A DNA stretch of 64,000 nt, from the NCBI GenBank assembly GCA_036676415.1, contig JAKFCX010000015.1, positions 248,001 through 312,000 of the forward strand. The letters are read 5' to 3'. Below, piece by piece: positions 9,037-18,150 of this stretch; within the stretch, counting starts at the first letter, position 1; each line of letters begins with the position of its first letter. This DNA comes from JAEZDC01 sp036676415 (GTDB taxonomy: Bacteria > Bacteroidota > Bacteroidia > Chitinophagales > Chitinophagaceae). The notes beneath the pieces are model-generated. The model ran no database searches. It was given only the letters and a program-made list of their open reading frames with translations, and was not told the origin of the DNA. A program made the position numbers and the translations under genes.

Positions 9037-11154
9037 TTAAAAGAAATCAAACCTGTTATCCTTAATCGTTGCTGCTTTCTTTAAAGCGTTTATCGCTCCA
9101 AAACCGCTGCTTCTTAACTGCTCAGACATTGTTTTCTGAAGGTCCTCAAGGTTTCCGCCAGATGGTCTTGCACCAATCACTTCTACTCTCAATCCAAACA
9201 CACCAGAGTTACCTGCAATCGGCTCACTCACTTTATTGATCATAGCACGGTTGAATGCAGTACCGATCACTTTTGCTTCCATACCAACACCCGGTACAAA
9301 AGAAGATGTGAAGTTGATGCTATCGGCCCTGTTGATTGCAATACCAGCAGACTGTGAATATGATTCAAGTGTATTGCCTTTGAATTTATCTGCAATGATC
9401 TTCTTTGCTTTCTTTTCATTGATCACGAATGGCTCAGCCAACGGTCTTGCCTTGGTAACATTCATTGTTCCTTTCTCCTGTATGTTCGTAACCATTGCAA
9501 CAATGAATTTATCTTTCATGTCAAATGGTTCTGAAACATCCCCTGGTTCATTTTCATAAACCCATCTTACAAAAGCCCTGTTCTCACCAATACCACCAAC
9601 TGTTGCATCATGTTTCCTGATGTCCATTGACTGCAGTGATTGTTTGTTGAACCTGGCTACACTTTCATTGTATTGTTTCTGGCTACGACTTGCTGAAGCA
9701 AATCTTTGTGCTTCTGCCATAGCTGCATCAACTGTTTCCTGGCTTGGGTTAACTGACTTAGCGAGGTAAGCAATTTTATATGCAGGTTGAAAATTCTTCT
9801 GTCCCAACACTTCCATGTAGTGATAACCAAATTCTGTTTTTACTACACCTTTAGATCCTACTGGTTTATCAAAAGCAAAATCATTGAATTTTTCTACCAT
9901 CTGGCCTTGTGCAAAATAATCGTACACACCTTTTTTATCAGGAGTATTGCTTCCTTCGTCTTCAGAAAGTTTCAATACCAGCGAATCGAAATTTGCTCCT
10001 CTCTGGATAGCAAATTGAATACTGTCAATCTTCTTTTTTGCACTGCTGTCATCTCTCAACACCTGTCCTGTTCTTGGATCACCGGTCTTAATTAAGATAT
10101 GACGAACACTAGCTGAATCCGGCCATGATTTAGTACCCAGCAATTTTGCAAAAACATAATTGTTTCCATCCATGTATGGACCATATACATTCCCTACACC
10201 TGCATTCGCAATGGAATCTTTAAATGCATGTTGAATCCTGCTGCTGCCAAGATAGCTGTTGTAAAAAGGCATTTCAGAACCTACCCTTCCAAGGAAAGAA
10301 CCTTGTAAAGAATCTGGTGTCGTCGCAAACTCGTTTTTGTATTGTGATATCTGTGTTAATACAGCTTGCGAATCCTGTGCATTTGGCTTTACATCAAATG
10401 TTACATAAGATACAGTCCTGGTTTCTTCTTCAGCCATAAACTGCGAAGGATGTTTTTTTACATACGCTTTGATCTCATCGTCGGTAGCTTTATAACTGCT
10501 GTCAGATATAGAGTTATAAGGCACATATACATAAGATATGCTCGAGATTGCATTTTGATCAGCCAGTGTTTTTTCAGCTAACCATTTAGGTACATAAGCA
10601 CTGTTGCTGATGAGCGACAGGTATTTTTGCCTCAACGTCTGGTCAATCGTTTGTTGCTTGATGTATACTTCGTAGAAGTCAGCAACTCTCGGATCACTTT
10701 TTTGTGCTTTTATCTGCTTGAAATATTCAGCAGCCTGTGCAGGATTGTATTCACCCGTATTAGGATCAGTGAAATTCTGCTTTAGCCAGTAAGGAGGATT
10801 ATTTCCAAACAAAGTTGCATTCAGCTCTTTCGGAGTGAAAGCCAGGCCCAGTTTTTCATATTCATCCTGCATAATAATATTATCTACGCTGATGTCCCAC
10901 ACCCTGTTCACCAATTGATCGTATGGAGCATTGGCCATATTATAATTGGTCTTGAATGTTTCGATCTGGCGGTCGAAATCTCTCTTGTCTATTTTCTCAC
11001 CATTTACTTTACCAATGGTGCTGCTGTTGCCAAACAAACTTCCGCCACCACGTCCACTAAAAGCATCCATTAAAATGAAGGCGATCAAACTGAGAGCGAT
11101 AAATGCGATCACAAATCCAGCATACTTATCCCTGATGTTCTGAATAACTGACAT
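9037..11154 (-). CDS. PpiD-like periplasmic peptidylprolyl isomerase / SurA N-terminal domain protein
   Basis: 705 aa. The N-terminus MSVIQNIRDKYAGFVIAFIALSLIAFILMDAF is a single signal-anchor helix, as in PpiD. Residues ~35-190 form the SurA/PpiD N-terminal chaperone domain, and a parvulin (PpiC) domain starts around residue 345 with SVRHILIKT and ends with KTEFGYHYMEVLGQK. A further helical region follows. The protein should sit in the inner membrane facing the periplasm and help fold exported proteins. It is transcribed away from the DnaA-box region that separates it from nadA. Length is larger than E. coli PpiD (about 620) but common in Bacteroidota. Confidence 0.92.
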   Translation of the reverse strand: MSVIQNIRDKYAGFVIAFIALSLIAFILMDAFSGRGGGSLFGNSSTIGKVNGEKIDKRDFDRQIETFKTNYNMANAPYDQLVNRVWDISVDNIIMQDEYEKLGLAFTPKELNATLFGNNPPYWLKQNFTDPNTGEYNPAQAAEYFKQIKAQKSDPRVADFYEVYIKQQTIDQTLRQKYLSLISNSAYVPKWLAEKTLADQNAISSISYVYVPYNSISDSSYKATDDEIKAYVKKHPSQFMAEEETRTVSYVTFDVKPNAQDSQAVLTQISQYKNEFATTPDSLQGSFLGRVGSEMPFYNSYLGSSRIQHAFKDSIANAGVGNVYGPYMDGNNYVFAKLLGTKSWPDSASVRHILIKTGDPRTGQVLRDDSSAKKKIDSIQFAIQRGANFDSLVLKLSEDEGSNTPDKKGVYDYFAQGQMVEKFNDFAFDKPVGSKGVVKTEFGYHYMEVLGQKNFQPAYKIAYLAKSVNPSQETVDAAMAEAQRFASASRSQKQYNESVARFNKQSLQSMDIRKHDATVGGIGENRAFVRWVYENEPGDVSEPFDMKDKFIVAMVTNIQEKGTMNVTKARPLAEPFVINEKKAKKIIADKFKGNTLESYSQSAGIAINRADSINFTSSFVPGVGMEAKVIGTAFNRAMINKVSEPIAGNSGVFGLRVEVIGARPSGGNLEDLQKTMSEQLRSSGFGAINALKKAATIKDNRFDFF

Positions 11155-11777
11155 ACTATTATATGTATTTACAATTGAGAGATGTTTTAGTCTAACGGAT
11201 CAGCCAGGAAATTTTTGGGCGTATTTCGTCAGGGTGGCAAAAATAGGAGAATATAGCATTTGAACAAATTGTGGATAAAAGCGTCAAATCCACGCCAATC
11301 AACCATCCTGCTTTGAGGATATATTTTAAAAATTCTTTGAGTATTGTGTGGAATCAACAGAACACATTCCACACAAATTTTTAAATCCCCATAGCCCTGT
11401 GTACAATCATGTTCCACGGTGGATAACCATAATAAACCAAAATCTGATCGGGGAAACAAAAAGAACAAGTACCCGTCATATGGTAAGATGATTGCATACC
11501 TGGGATTGTACGCACTAATTACAAACTGTGCCTTAACAGTGTAAAAGCTGTGGTTTGTGAAATGTGGAAGAAAGCATAAGTTTTACCAACAGCTGTGAAC
11601 AAGCAACGTAAATTCTTTGTGGTATTGAAAAGGCTGATGTGGAAGTTATGTTAATTGAAGTGGATAGACCCGGTACTAATTAACTTTGCACTGTGGGGAT
11701 AAACAAGTTCTCCCGAAATCCACAGACGTAATAATAGTAGTGGGTTATATAAATAATGTATTATAAATACTATTACA
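11155..11777. other. Gene-free region with clustered DnaA-box-like sequences; candidate chromosomal origin (oriC)
   Basis: This 623-bp interval between divergent ppiD-like and nadA genes is the only long gene-free stretch in the window. It holds one perfect DnaA box (TGTGGATAA, reverse of TTATCCACA, at 11270-11278), two with one mismatch (GGTGGATAA 11418-11426; TGGGGATAA 11694-11702) and several with two (CATTCCACA 11365-11373; TGTGGAAGA 11563-11571; AGTGGATAG 11659-11667; AAATCCACA 11716-11724). The flanks are AT-rich, and the right end near 11745-11777 (TATATAAATAATGTATTATAA...) could be an unwinding element. No plausible ORF or RNA gene was seen. Origin function is inference. Confidence 0.55.
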
Positions 11778-12791
11778 ATGGATATAAACATTGCAAAAGA
11801 GAAAGTTTCACAGATCGGTTTTTTGGATATTGATATTGATCCTACCCTTGACTTGTTCCAGGCTATACAGGAATTAAAAATCAAAAAAAATGCCATAGTG
11901 CTGGCTCACTATTACCAGGAGCCGGATATACAGGACGTGGCAGACTATATTGGCGATAGCCTTGGTCTTTCGCAAAAAGCACAAAGCACTACTGCAGACA
12001 TGATCGTTTTTGCAGGAGTTCATTTTATGGCTGAGACGGCCAAGATCCTTAATCCAACGAAGAAGGTGGTTTTGCCTGATCTGAAAGCAGGCTGTTCATT
12101 AGCAGAATCGGCCCCACCGGAATTATTCAGGAGATTTAAAGAGAAATACCCTGATCATATTGTGATTACGTATATCAATTGCACAGCTGATATAAAGGCT
12201 TTGAGCGATATCATTTGTACATCAACCAATGCAAAAGCCATTATTGATAGTCTGCCAAAAGACCAGAAAATCATATTTGCTCCGGATAAGAACCTGGGAG
12301 CATGGCTAAACAAGCAGACAGGACGTAATATGGTGCTCTGGAATGGTGCCTGCATGGTACATGAGATATTCTCCCTCGAAAAGATCACAAAGCTCAGGCA
12401 CAGGCATCCTAATGCGAAATTGGTGGCACACCCTGAATGTGAAGAAGCCGTGTTGGAGCATGCAGATTTTATTGGCTCAACCACAGGATTATTGAAATAT
12501 ACCATGACCGATAGTTCCCAGGAATATATTGTGGCTACCGAAACCGGTATTATCCACCAGATGCAAAAATCTTCACCACACAAAACATTTATTCCAGCTC
12601 CACCCAATAATGCATGTGCCTGTAATGATTGCCCACATATGAAGCTGAACACATTAGAAAAACTTTACCTGGCTATGGAATATGAAACACCGGAAATTTT
12701 GATGGAGGAAGAATTAAGACTGAAAGCGCTGAAACCGATTGAAAGGATGTTGGAAATAAGCAAGGCAGCTGGTTTGGTGCCGAAGGATTAA
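11778..12791 (+). CDS. nadA: Quinolinate synthase NadA
   Basis: 337 aa. Makes quinolinate from iminoaspartate and dihydroxyacetone phosphate in de novo NAD synthesis, using a [4Fe-4S] cluster. The three cluster cysteines are visible: C106 in LKAGCSLAES, C192 in NGACMVHE, and one within the C280-A-C-N-D-C285 motif near the C-terminus. The substrate-binding AHYYQEPDIQDVADYIGDS and HPEC motifs are also present. Length fits the family. No nadB or nadC is next to it; instead it is flanked by the putative origin region, and nadD, pnuC and nadR lie elsewhere in this window. Confidence 0.96.
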   Translation: MDINIAKEKVSQIGFLDIDIDPTLDLFQAIQELKIKKNAIVLAHYYQEPDIQDVADYIGDSLGLSQKAQSTTADMIVFAGVHFMAETAKILNPTKKVVLPDLKAGCSLAESAPPELFRRFKEKYPDHIVITYINCTADIKALSDIICTSTNAKAIIDSLPKDQKIIFAPDKNLGAWLNKQTGRNMVLWNGACMVHEIFSLEKITKLRHRHPNAKLVAHPECEEAVLEHADFIGSTTGLLKYTMTDSSQEYIVATETGIIHQMQKSSPHKTFIPAPPNNACACNDCPHMKLNTLEKLYLAMEYETPEILMEEELRLKALKPIERMLEISKAAGLVPKD

Positions 12792-12859
12792 TTGTAAATT
12801 CAGTAACTGTATTAGTAAACTGTTGAAGAACCTCGAAATCAGTTTAACGAAAAGCCTGT

Positions 12860-13273
12860 ATGAAAGCTATCGCCACTTTAATATTTATTTTCAGTGTGAC
12901 ACATGTTTTTGGACAATCGTCAGACAGTTTAGGTATAAACAACAGTTTCATATTAAACAGGCAGGAGGTAGATTTTTGTAATGCTGCTCTTAAGGAAAGT
13001 AGAGATACGTTTGACTTTTCTAATAAAAAAGTTGCATTTGTTACCGGAAGCAATGGGGCAACAATTTTATCAAAAAAGGATTATTTCCTGCGTATTAAGC
13101 CCTGGATAGATAGAGGATCATTACCACAAATTTTCTTTGTTGCTTTTACAGCAGAGGAGAAACAGAGAGCCGGTGGCTATGATGCAATCGTTTTTTCGTG
13201 GGTGAAAGTTTTTACACCCAAACAGAAGAGGAAGATTATCGATCAACTTAGCAAAAAGACCAACCCTCAATAG
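12860..13273 (+). CDS. Hypothetical secreted protein
   Basis: 137 aa with a signal peptide (MKAIATLIFIFSVTHVFGQ, cleavage after G-Q likely). The mature ~118 residues are soluble, with a single cysteine in EVDFCNAAL and an alpha/beta-like pattern (KKVAFVTGSNGATILSKKDYF...IVFSWVKVFTPKQKRKIIDQL). I do not recognise the family. The gene has its own start 68 bp after nadA and is followed by a 63-bp gap before the DUF6370-like gene, so it may share a transcript with its downstream neighbours. Confidence 0.7.
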   Translation: MKAIATLIFIFSVTHVFGQSSDSLGINNSFILNRQEVDFCNAALKESRDTFDFSNKKVAFVTGSNGATILSKKDYFLRIKPWIDRGSLPQIFFVAFTAEEKQRAGGYDAIVFSWVKVFTPKQKRKIIDQLSKKTNPQ

Positions 13274-13336
13274 TAATTGTTAAACAGCCATTTTCTTTTA
13301 TAAAAATATTTACTTTAGAGCCTTCAATTATTAATC

Positions 13337-13684
13337 ATGAAAACTTTCCTTGCACTTATATTTTCTTTATTATCATTTTCTCTTTTCGCTCAAACAGACA
13401 GTACTTTAAACAAACCTGATCCAAACAAAAAAATCCATACAGTAAAAGTATCCTGCGGCCAGTGTAAACTCGGTTTGTCTGGTCATGGTTGTGATCTTGC
13501 ACTTCGTATCAATGGTAAAGCATATTTTATTGATGGAACTACTATTGATGATCATGGTGATTCTCATGCAAAAGATGGTTTTTGTAATGCAGTAAGAGAT
13601 GCAAAAGTGCAAGGTGAAGTTGTAGGTGATCGTTTTAAGGTTACTTATTTTGAGCTGTTGCCGGAGAAGAAAAAGAAGAAGTAG
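13337..13684 (+). CDS. Secreted DUF6370-like protein
   Basis: 115 aa. Signal peptide MKTFLALIFSLLSFSLFAQ. The mature part contains VSCGQCKLGLSGHGCDLALRINGKAYF, then DDHGDSHAKDGFCNAVRDAKVQGEV, with four cysteines (CxxC, then GC, then FC) and several His/Asp residues, a layout compatible with a small metal- or disulfide-containing domain of the DUF6370 type. The C-terminus is a run of lysines (EKKKKK). Its TAG stop overlaps the GTG start of the methyltransferase by one base, so translation is probably coupled. Function unknown. Confidence 0.75.
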   Translation: MKTFLALIFSLLSFSLFAQTDSTLNKPDPNKKIHTVKVSCGQCKLGLSGHGCDLALRINGKAYFIDGTTIDDHGDSHAKDGFCNAVRDAKVQGEVVGDRFKVTYFELLPEKKKKK

Positions 13685-14307
13685 TGTCCACTCAACAGTT
13701 ATACAATCAATGGTCTTCTACTTACGATGTAGTGGAAAATAAAACCCGTGACCTTGAGAAACAAGTTTGTGAATCTTTGTTAGCAGATATCACAGCAGAA
13801 TCCATCATAGAGTTAGGATGTGGTGCTGGTAAGAATACACAATGGCTGGCAGGTAAAGCAACTCATCTTACCTGCATCGATTTCTCGGAAGAGATGATGA
13901 ATAAAGCCAAGGATAAAATCAAAACCAGCAATGTAGTTTTTCAACAGGCTGACATCTCGAAACCATGGAACTTCACCGATAGAAAAGCAGACCTCATCAC
14001 CTGCTCTCTCATTTTGGAACATATAGCAGATCTTGATTTTATCTTTCAACAGGTAAAAGAACATTTGAAAGAGAATGGACATTTTTATTTGTGCGAATTA
14101 CATCCATTTAAACAATACACAGGAAGTAAAGCAAGGTTTGAAACAACAAACGGAATCCAGGAATTGCCTTGTTATACACATCATATCTCCGATTATCTTA
14201 CAGCCTCAGGTAACAACAATTTAACGTTGGTTAGCATGAATGAGTGGTTTGATGACAGTGATAAGGCATCTCTTCCAAGACTCATATCATTTCTTTTTTC
14301 AAAGTAG
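13684..14307 (+). CDS. Class I SAM-dependent methyltransferase
   Basis: 207 aa. The SAM-binding motif I is IIELGCGAGKNTQWL, followed by the acidic loop CIDFSEEMMNKAK (motif II) and LITCSLILEHIADLDFIF (motif IV/post-I), characteristic of Methyltransf_11/25 enzymes. Substrate unknown. The start is a GTG that overlaps the upstream stop codon (TAGTG); the alignment of QLYNQWSSTYD with family N-termini supports this start. Downstream is a 215-bp gap that carries an imperfect hairpin (about 14430-14468, GGCTTTTTAG...CTAAAAGCC). Confidence 0.9.
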   Translation: MSTQQLYNQWSSTYDVVENKTRDLEKQVCESLLADITAESIIELGCGAGKNTQWLAGKATHLTCIDFSEEMMNKAKDKIKTSNVVFQQADISKPWNFTDRKADLITCSLILEHIADLDFIFQQVKEHLKENGHFYLCELHPFKQYTGSKARFETTNGIQELPCYTHHISDYLTASGNNNLTLVSMNEWFDDSDKASLPRLISFLFSK

Positions 14308-14522
14308 GTGATCGTATTCTCCACAGATTTCCTCATTATACAGCACTTAACAATTGTCTGGCATTTGTTTTTCATTGCAGATAAGTGTAGTTTTTCAAAA
14401 AGAATAAACCAGGGTACTGGCTGGTAATCATGGCTTTTTAGAAGAAATATTACTTTACCTAAAAGCCAGTATTTCCACAAAAATGTTTGGCACGTAATTT
14501 CTTTTAATTAAGAAAAACAAAG

Positions 14523-14864
14523 ATGAACCAGGATAAAATTGATAAAGAGAATGATCCGGCAAATGCGATCAACAAAAAGGAAGAGGTTCAATCAAACGAT
14601 AGTAAGATGAAGCAGGATTTCCCGGGTTATCCTCATAATCCTGCAGGTGAAGATGTGCTAAAGCCAGAGAATAACTGGAGAACAGATTTTAGTAATGAAA
14701 GTGATACCACAGCAACAGGAAGTGAATCTGTAAGAGAAGAAAGACCAACAGAAGCGGAGAATAAAACAAACGAAACAGAAGAAGTGTTAAAAAGCCAGAA
14801 CGATCGGGGATTAAACATGCATAATGTTAATCAGAATGATCCTGAAGGGGAGACAAAGTCTTAA
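14523..14864 (+). CDS. Hypothetical hydrophilic, low-complexity acidic protein
   Basis: 113 aa with almost no hydrophobic residues; rich in Asn, Glu, Asp, Lys and Thr, no cysteine. It is predicted to be largely disordered, similar in composition to hydrophilin/LEA-type stress proteins, but I recognise no named family. Only one short motif stands out, QDFPGYPHNPAGEDVL, which looks like a conserved patch. A TTTGGCACG sequence lies 29 bp upstream (14486-14494), as also found upstream of DUF1328. It precedes the YpfJ-like peptidase. Confidence 0.6.
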   Translation: MNQDKIDKENDPANAINKKEEVQSNDSKMKQDFPGYPHNPAGEDVLKPENNWRTDFSNESDTTATGSESVREERPTEAENKTNETEEVLKSQNDRGLNMHNVNQNDPEGETKS

Positions 14865-14985
14865 TTCCTGGATAGACAGGTGTTAAATAGTAAAAACGGA
14901 TTTGTGATTGAAGAACAAAGATGAACAGAGTGGTAATGAATGAGCAACTGGAAGAAAGAAAGCGTAACCAGTAAAGTTTTGAACT

Positions 14986-15828
14986 ATGTTATGGCAAGGA
15001 AGAAGACAAAGTAGTAATGTAGATGACCGACGTGGAATGGGTGGAAAAGGTATGGCAGTTGGAGGAGGAATCGGAGGTCTGATCATTGCAATTATTTATC
15101 TCTTTCTTGGTGGTGGAAACGGAGGGGATGGAGGCGATTTTTTGCAGAACCAGGGTCAGCCAATGACCCAGGAACAAAAAGCAGCAGAAGATCAACTCGC
15201 AGGTTTTAGTAAAGTAGTTCTTGCAGACACGGAGGATGTTTGGAACAGGTTGTTAAGTGAACAAGGGAAGGATTATGTTGAGCCAAGATTGGTGTTGTTT
15301 ACAGGTAACGACCAGAGTGGATGTGGTTTTGCAAGTGCAGCTACCGGACCTTTTTATTGTCCCGCAGATTCAAAAATTTACATTGATCTTTCTTTCTTCC
15401 AGGAACTCCAGGACAGGTTTAAAGCACCTGGGGATTTTGCAATGGCTTACGTAATAGCTCATGAGGTAGGGCATCATGTACAACATTTACTGGGAATTAC
15501 AGATGAGTTAGACCGTATGAGAGGTAGAGTATCTCAGACAGAGATGAACAAGCTCTCAGTTCGGTTGGAATTGCAGGCAGATTTCCTTGCAGGAGTTTGG
15601 GCACACCACACACAAAAACAAAAGCAGGTGTTGCAGGAAGGAGACATTGAAGAAGCATTAGGAGCCGCAAATGCAATTGGTGACGACAGGTTGCAAAAGC
15701 AATCACAAGGTTATGTTGTACCTGATGCCTTTACACATGGCACTTCAGAACAGAGAATGTACTGGTTCAAAAAAGGATTTCAAACAGGAGATCTTAGCCA
15801 GGGCGATACGTTTAAATCGGATAGATAA
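14986..15828 (+). CDS. ypfJ: Neutral zinc metallopeptidase, YpfJ family
   Basis: 280 aa, full length. N-terminal cytoplasmic basic patch (WQGRRQSSNVDDRRG) and a Gly-rich membrane segment (GGGIGGLIIAIIYLFLGGG) at ~25-45 anchor the protein. The catalytic zinc motif is IAHEVGHHVQHLLG (HEVGH), and the downstream RLELQADFLAGVWAHH provides the third ligand glutamate. The central VLFTGNDQSGCGFASAATGPFYCPADSKIYIDLSFF is the family signature. E. coli YpfJ is uncharacterised; target proteins unknown. The 70-aa membrane gene follows after 17 bp and is probably co-transcribed. Confidence 0.93.
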   Translation: MLWQGRRQSSNVDDRRGMGGKGMAVGGGIGGLIIAIIYLFLGGGNGGDGGDFLQNQGQPMTQEQKAAEDQLAGFSKVVLADTEDVWNRLLSEQGKDYVEPRLVLFTGNDQSGCGFASAATGPFYCPADSKIYIDLSFFQELQDRFKAPGDFAMAYVIAHEVGHHVQHLLGITDELDRMRGRVSQTEMNKLSVRLELQADFLAGVWAHHTQKQKQVLQEGDIEEALGAANAIGDDRLQKQSQGYVVPDAFTHGTSEQRMYWFKKGFQTGDLSQGDTFKSDR

Positions 15829-15845
15829 ATAAAAGGGAGGAAATT

Positions 15846-16058
15846 ATGGCAAGGAGATATTTTAATGTTTTAAGAAGTCAGGTGATAGGATTTATCGTAT
15901 TAATCATCCTCATATGCATCTCAGAAATAGCATACGGCACTACGTTAGCAACAGTAGCTCAGATTGCAGCTGGTTCATTAATGATCTACGCAGCTATCCG
16001 GTATACAATATGGTTGTTTAAGAAACCAACAGTTAGTGTTACTGAAGAAATGAGTTAA
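15846..16058 (+). CDS. Hypothetical small membrane protein downstream of ypfJ
   Basis: 70 aa with two hydrophobic segments (residues ~12-32, VIGFIVLIILICISEIAYG; ~38-58, AQIAAGSLMIYAAIRYTIWLF). No family recognised. It is preceded by an unusually strong purine Shine-Dalgarno sequence (AAAAGGGAGG, 15831-15840), which is rare among the genes here and supports the start. It converges on manC with a 4-bp overlap at 16055-16058 and no visible terminator. Confidence 0.6.
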   Translation: MARRYFNVLRSQVIGFIVLIILICISEIAYGTTLATVAQIAAGSLMIYAAIRYTIWLFKKPTVSVTEEMS

Positions 16059-17137
16059 AGATAACTATCCCCAATATTACGTTTCACTTCTGCTACGTAT
16101 TGCTTAATATCCTGCTCCTTTTCTTTTTTACAAATGAGCAGCACGTCAGCAGTATCAACAACAATAAAATCATCCAATCCCTGGAGCACTACCAGTTTAT
16201 CATCAGGTACAGATATCATAGAATTAGTTGCATCAATAACCACGACTTGTTTTCCAGCAACAGCATTCCCCAGGTAATCTTTATCAAGATTTTCATAAGC
16301 ACTGTTCCATGTTCCAAGATCGCTCCATCCAAATGTTGAAGGAATCACGTACACGTTATCTGCCTTTTCCATTACCGCATAATCAATAGAGATATTGGTA
16401 CAAAGCGGATAGATTCTTTCAATTGCCTCTTGCTCTTTATCTGTGTTGAAATGCTGTTTATCTGCTTCAAACACTTCAAACATTTCGGGTTCATATTGTT
16501 CAAATGCATGAATGATATTCTTAACCTTCCAAACAAAAATGCCGGCGTTCCAAAGAAAATCACCACTCGATACAAACGTCTTCGCTAATTCAAGATTGGG
16601 CTTCTCCGTGAACGTTTTTACTTTGTAAATATCATCAGCAACAGACAGTGCATCATGTTGTATGTAGCCATATCCTGTATTGGGATTTGTTGGTGTGATA
16701 CCAAGTGTTACAAAAGCTTTTATATGATTGACAAAATCCAAGGCCTTCAGACAAGTGTTTTTAAAAACATCATTGTCTGTTATCAGATGATCACTTGGTG
16801 AGATGAGTAAACATGCTTCCGGATCTTTTTGTAAGATCTTATATGATACCCAGGCAATGCAAGGAGCTGTATTTTTCCTGCTTGGTTCTGATAAAATATT
16901 CTCAACCCTTGCCTGTGGTAATTGTTCTTTAACTATGTCTGTGTACTCATCAGAAGTTACGATGTAAATGTTCTCTTCAGGTATGAACGAAACAAAACGT
17001 TCATAGGTCCATTGAATAAGTGTTTTACCAGTATTGAGAATATCCAGAAATTGTTTTGGATACGCAACCCTGCTCTTTGGCCAAAATCTGCTTCCAATTC
17101 CTCCGGCCATAATGGCCACATACTGGTGTTTGTTCAT
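16055..17137 (-). CDS. manC: Mannose-1-phosphate guanylyltransferase
   Basis: 360 aa when started at the ATG at 17137 (MNKHQYVAIMAGGIGSRFWPKSR). A TTG start seven codons upstream would overlap the -7 promoter element, so the internal ATG is preferred. The nucleotidyltransferase signature AGGIGSRFWP, the substrate motif ISPSDHLI and the FTEKPNLE segment identify the GMP type; the product is GDP-mannose for polysaccharide or glycolipid synthesis. It lacks the C-terminal cupin isomerase domain of bifunctional enzymes. Own promoter; kdsD lies upstream on the same strand with a 44-bp gap. Confidence 0.93.
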   Translation of the reverse strand: MNKHQYVAIMAGGIGSRFWPKSRVAYPKQFLDILNTGKTLIQWTYERFVSFIPEENIYIVTSDEYTDIVKEQLPQARVENILSEPSRKNTAPCIAWVSYKILQKDPEACLLISPSDHLITDNDVFKNTCLKALDFVNHIKAFVTLGITPTNPNTGYGYIQHDALSVADDIYKVKTFTEKPNLELAKTFVSSGDFLWNAGIFVWKVKNIIHAFEQYEPEMFEVFEADKQHFNTDKEQEAIERIYPLCTNISIDYAVMEKADNVYVIPSTFGWSDLGTWNSAYENLDKDYLGNAVAGKQVVVIDATNSMISVPDDKLVVLQGLDDFIVVDTADVLLICKKEKEQDIKQYVAEVKRNIGDSYL

Positions 17138-17155
17138 CGTCTTTATATAAACCGG

Positions 17156-17163
17156 CAAAACTA
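17156..17163 (-). promoter_or_regulatory. Bacteroidota -7 promoter element for manC
   Basis: TAGTTTTG on the minus strand exactly matches TAnnTTTG; a TTG lies 23 bp further upstream (17187-17189). The start ATG is 18 bp downstream, which excludes the alternative TTG start. Confidence 0.6.
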
Positions 17164-17181
17164 ACTGGTTTACCTTGATAA

Positions 17182-18144
17182 TTAAACAATTCCTTCTTTA
17201 ACCAATTCGTGTAGATGAAGCATACCCTGGTATATTCCATCTTTCGTAACGATCAGCTGGCTGATATCGTTTTGTCGAAGGATGTCAAGTGCTGTTACTG
17301 CCAGCTCTCCAGGTTCAATTGTTTTAGGTGAAGGGGAGAAAATATCTTTTGCTTTGATGCTGTTCAGGTCTTCGCCATGTTCCAGCATTCTTCTAATGTC
17401 TCCATCGGTGATAATGCCTAGTACCTTTCCCTTGTCATCCACTACAGCCGTTGCACCTAGTCTTTTTTCGCTGATCTCTACGATCACGTCTTTAAGGCTT
17501 GATCCAGGATGTACCATTGGTTTTCCATTGTCCTCGTACAAATCTTTAACTCGCAGATAGAGTTTCTTTCCCAACATTCCTCCCGGATGAAATTTCGCAA
17601 AATCATCTCCCGTAAATCCATTCAATTCCATTAAACAAACAGCCAAAGCATCTCCCATTACCATTTGTGCCGTGGTGCTACTGGTAGGAGCCAGGTTATT
17701 GGGACAAGCTTCTTTGCTAACCGTTGTATTAAGTATATGGTCAGAATTTTTGGCAAGAAACGATTGCATATTACCGACCATTCCAATAAGTAGATTGCCA
17801 AAATTTCTAATTAATGGCACAAGTACTTTAATTTCCGGGCTTTCTCCACTTTTGCTGATGATCAATACAACATCACTCTGCTGAACCATTCCCAGATCAC
17901 CATGAATGGCATCAGCGGCATGCATAAACAATGAGGGAGTTCCGGTTGAATTTAATGTGGCAACGATCTTTTGTGCTACAACCGCACTTTTTCCAATTCC
18001 GCTTACTACTAATCTACCGCCGCTTTTATGAATAGAACTAACGGCTTTTTCAAAACTATCGTCGATAAAAGCTTCGAGACCATAAATAGATTCAGCTTCT
18101 AAATGAATGGTTTTGAGGGCTGTATTTATTATTGAAACGCTCAT
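17182..18144 (-). CDS. kdsD: D-arabinose-5-phosphate isomerase (KpsF/GutQ family)
   Basis: 320 aa: an N-terminal SIS sugar-isomerase domain (RLVVSGIGKSAVVAQKIVATLNSTGTPSLFMHAADAIHGDLGM, ~40-85; SKSGESPEIK; APTSSTTAQMVMGDALAV) and two C-terminal CBS domains (~205-320), the standard architecture. It converts ribulose-5-phosphate to arabinose-5-phosphate, the first step toward Kdo for lipopolysaccharide. kdsB, the later CMP-Kdo synthetase, is at 50.5 kb. Transcribed from a -7 element only 6 nt before the ATG, so likely leaderless. Divergent from recQ. Confidence 0.94.
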   Translation of the reverse strand: MSVSIINTALKTIHLEAESIYGLEAFIDDSFEKAVSSIHKSGGRLVVSGIGKSAVVAQKIVATLNSTGTPSLFMHAADAIHGDLGMVQQSDVVLIISKSGESPEIKVLVPLIRNFGNLLIGMVGNMQSFLAKNSDHILNTTVSKEACPNNLAPTSSTTAQMVMGDALAVCLMELNGFTGDDFAKFHPGGMLGKKLYLRVKDLYEDNGKPMVHPGSSLKDVIVEISEKRLGATAVVDDKGKVLGIITDGDIRRMLEHGEDLNSIKAKDIFSPSPKTIEPGELAVTALDILRQNDISQLIVTKDGIYQGMLHLHELVKEGIV

Positions 18145-18150
18145 GGACTA

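Noticed and set aside
12155..12652. 165-codon antisense ORF in nadA
   Set aside because: nadA has unambiguous cluster cysteines and motifs; the antisense frame has none.
14922..14975. 17-codon ORF before ypfJ (MNRVVMNEQLEERKRNQ)
   Set aside because: Too short, no supporting signals; more likely part of the ypfJ leader.
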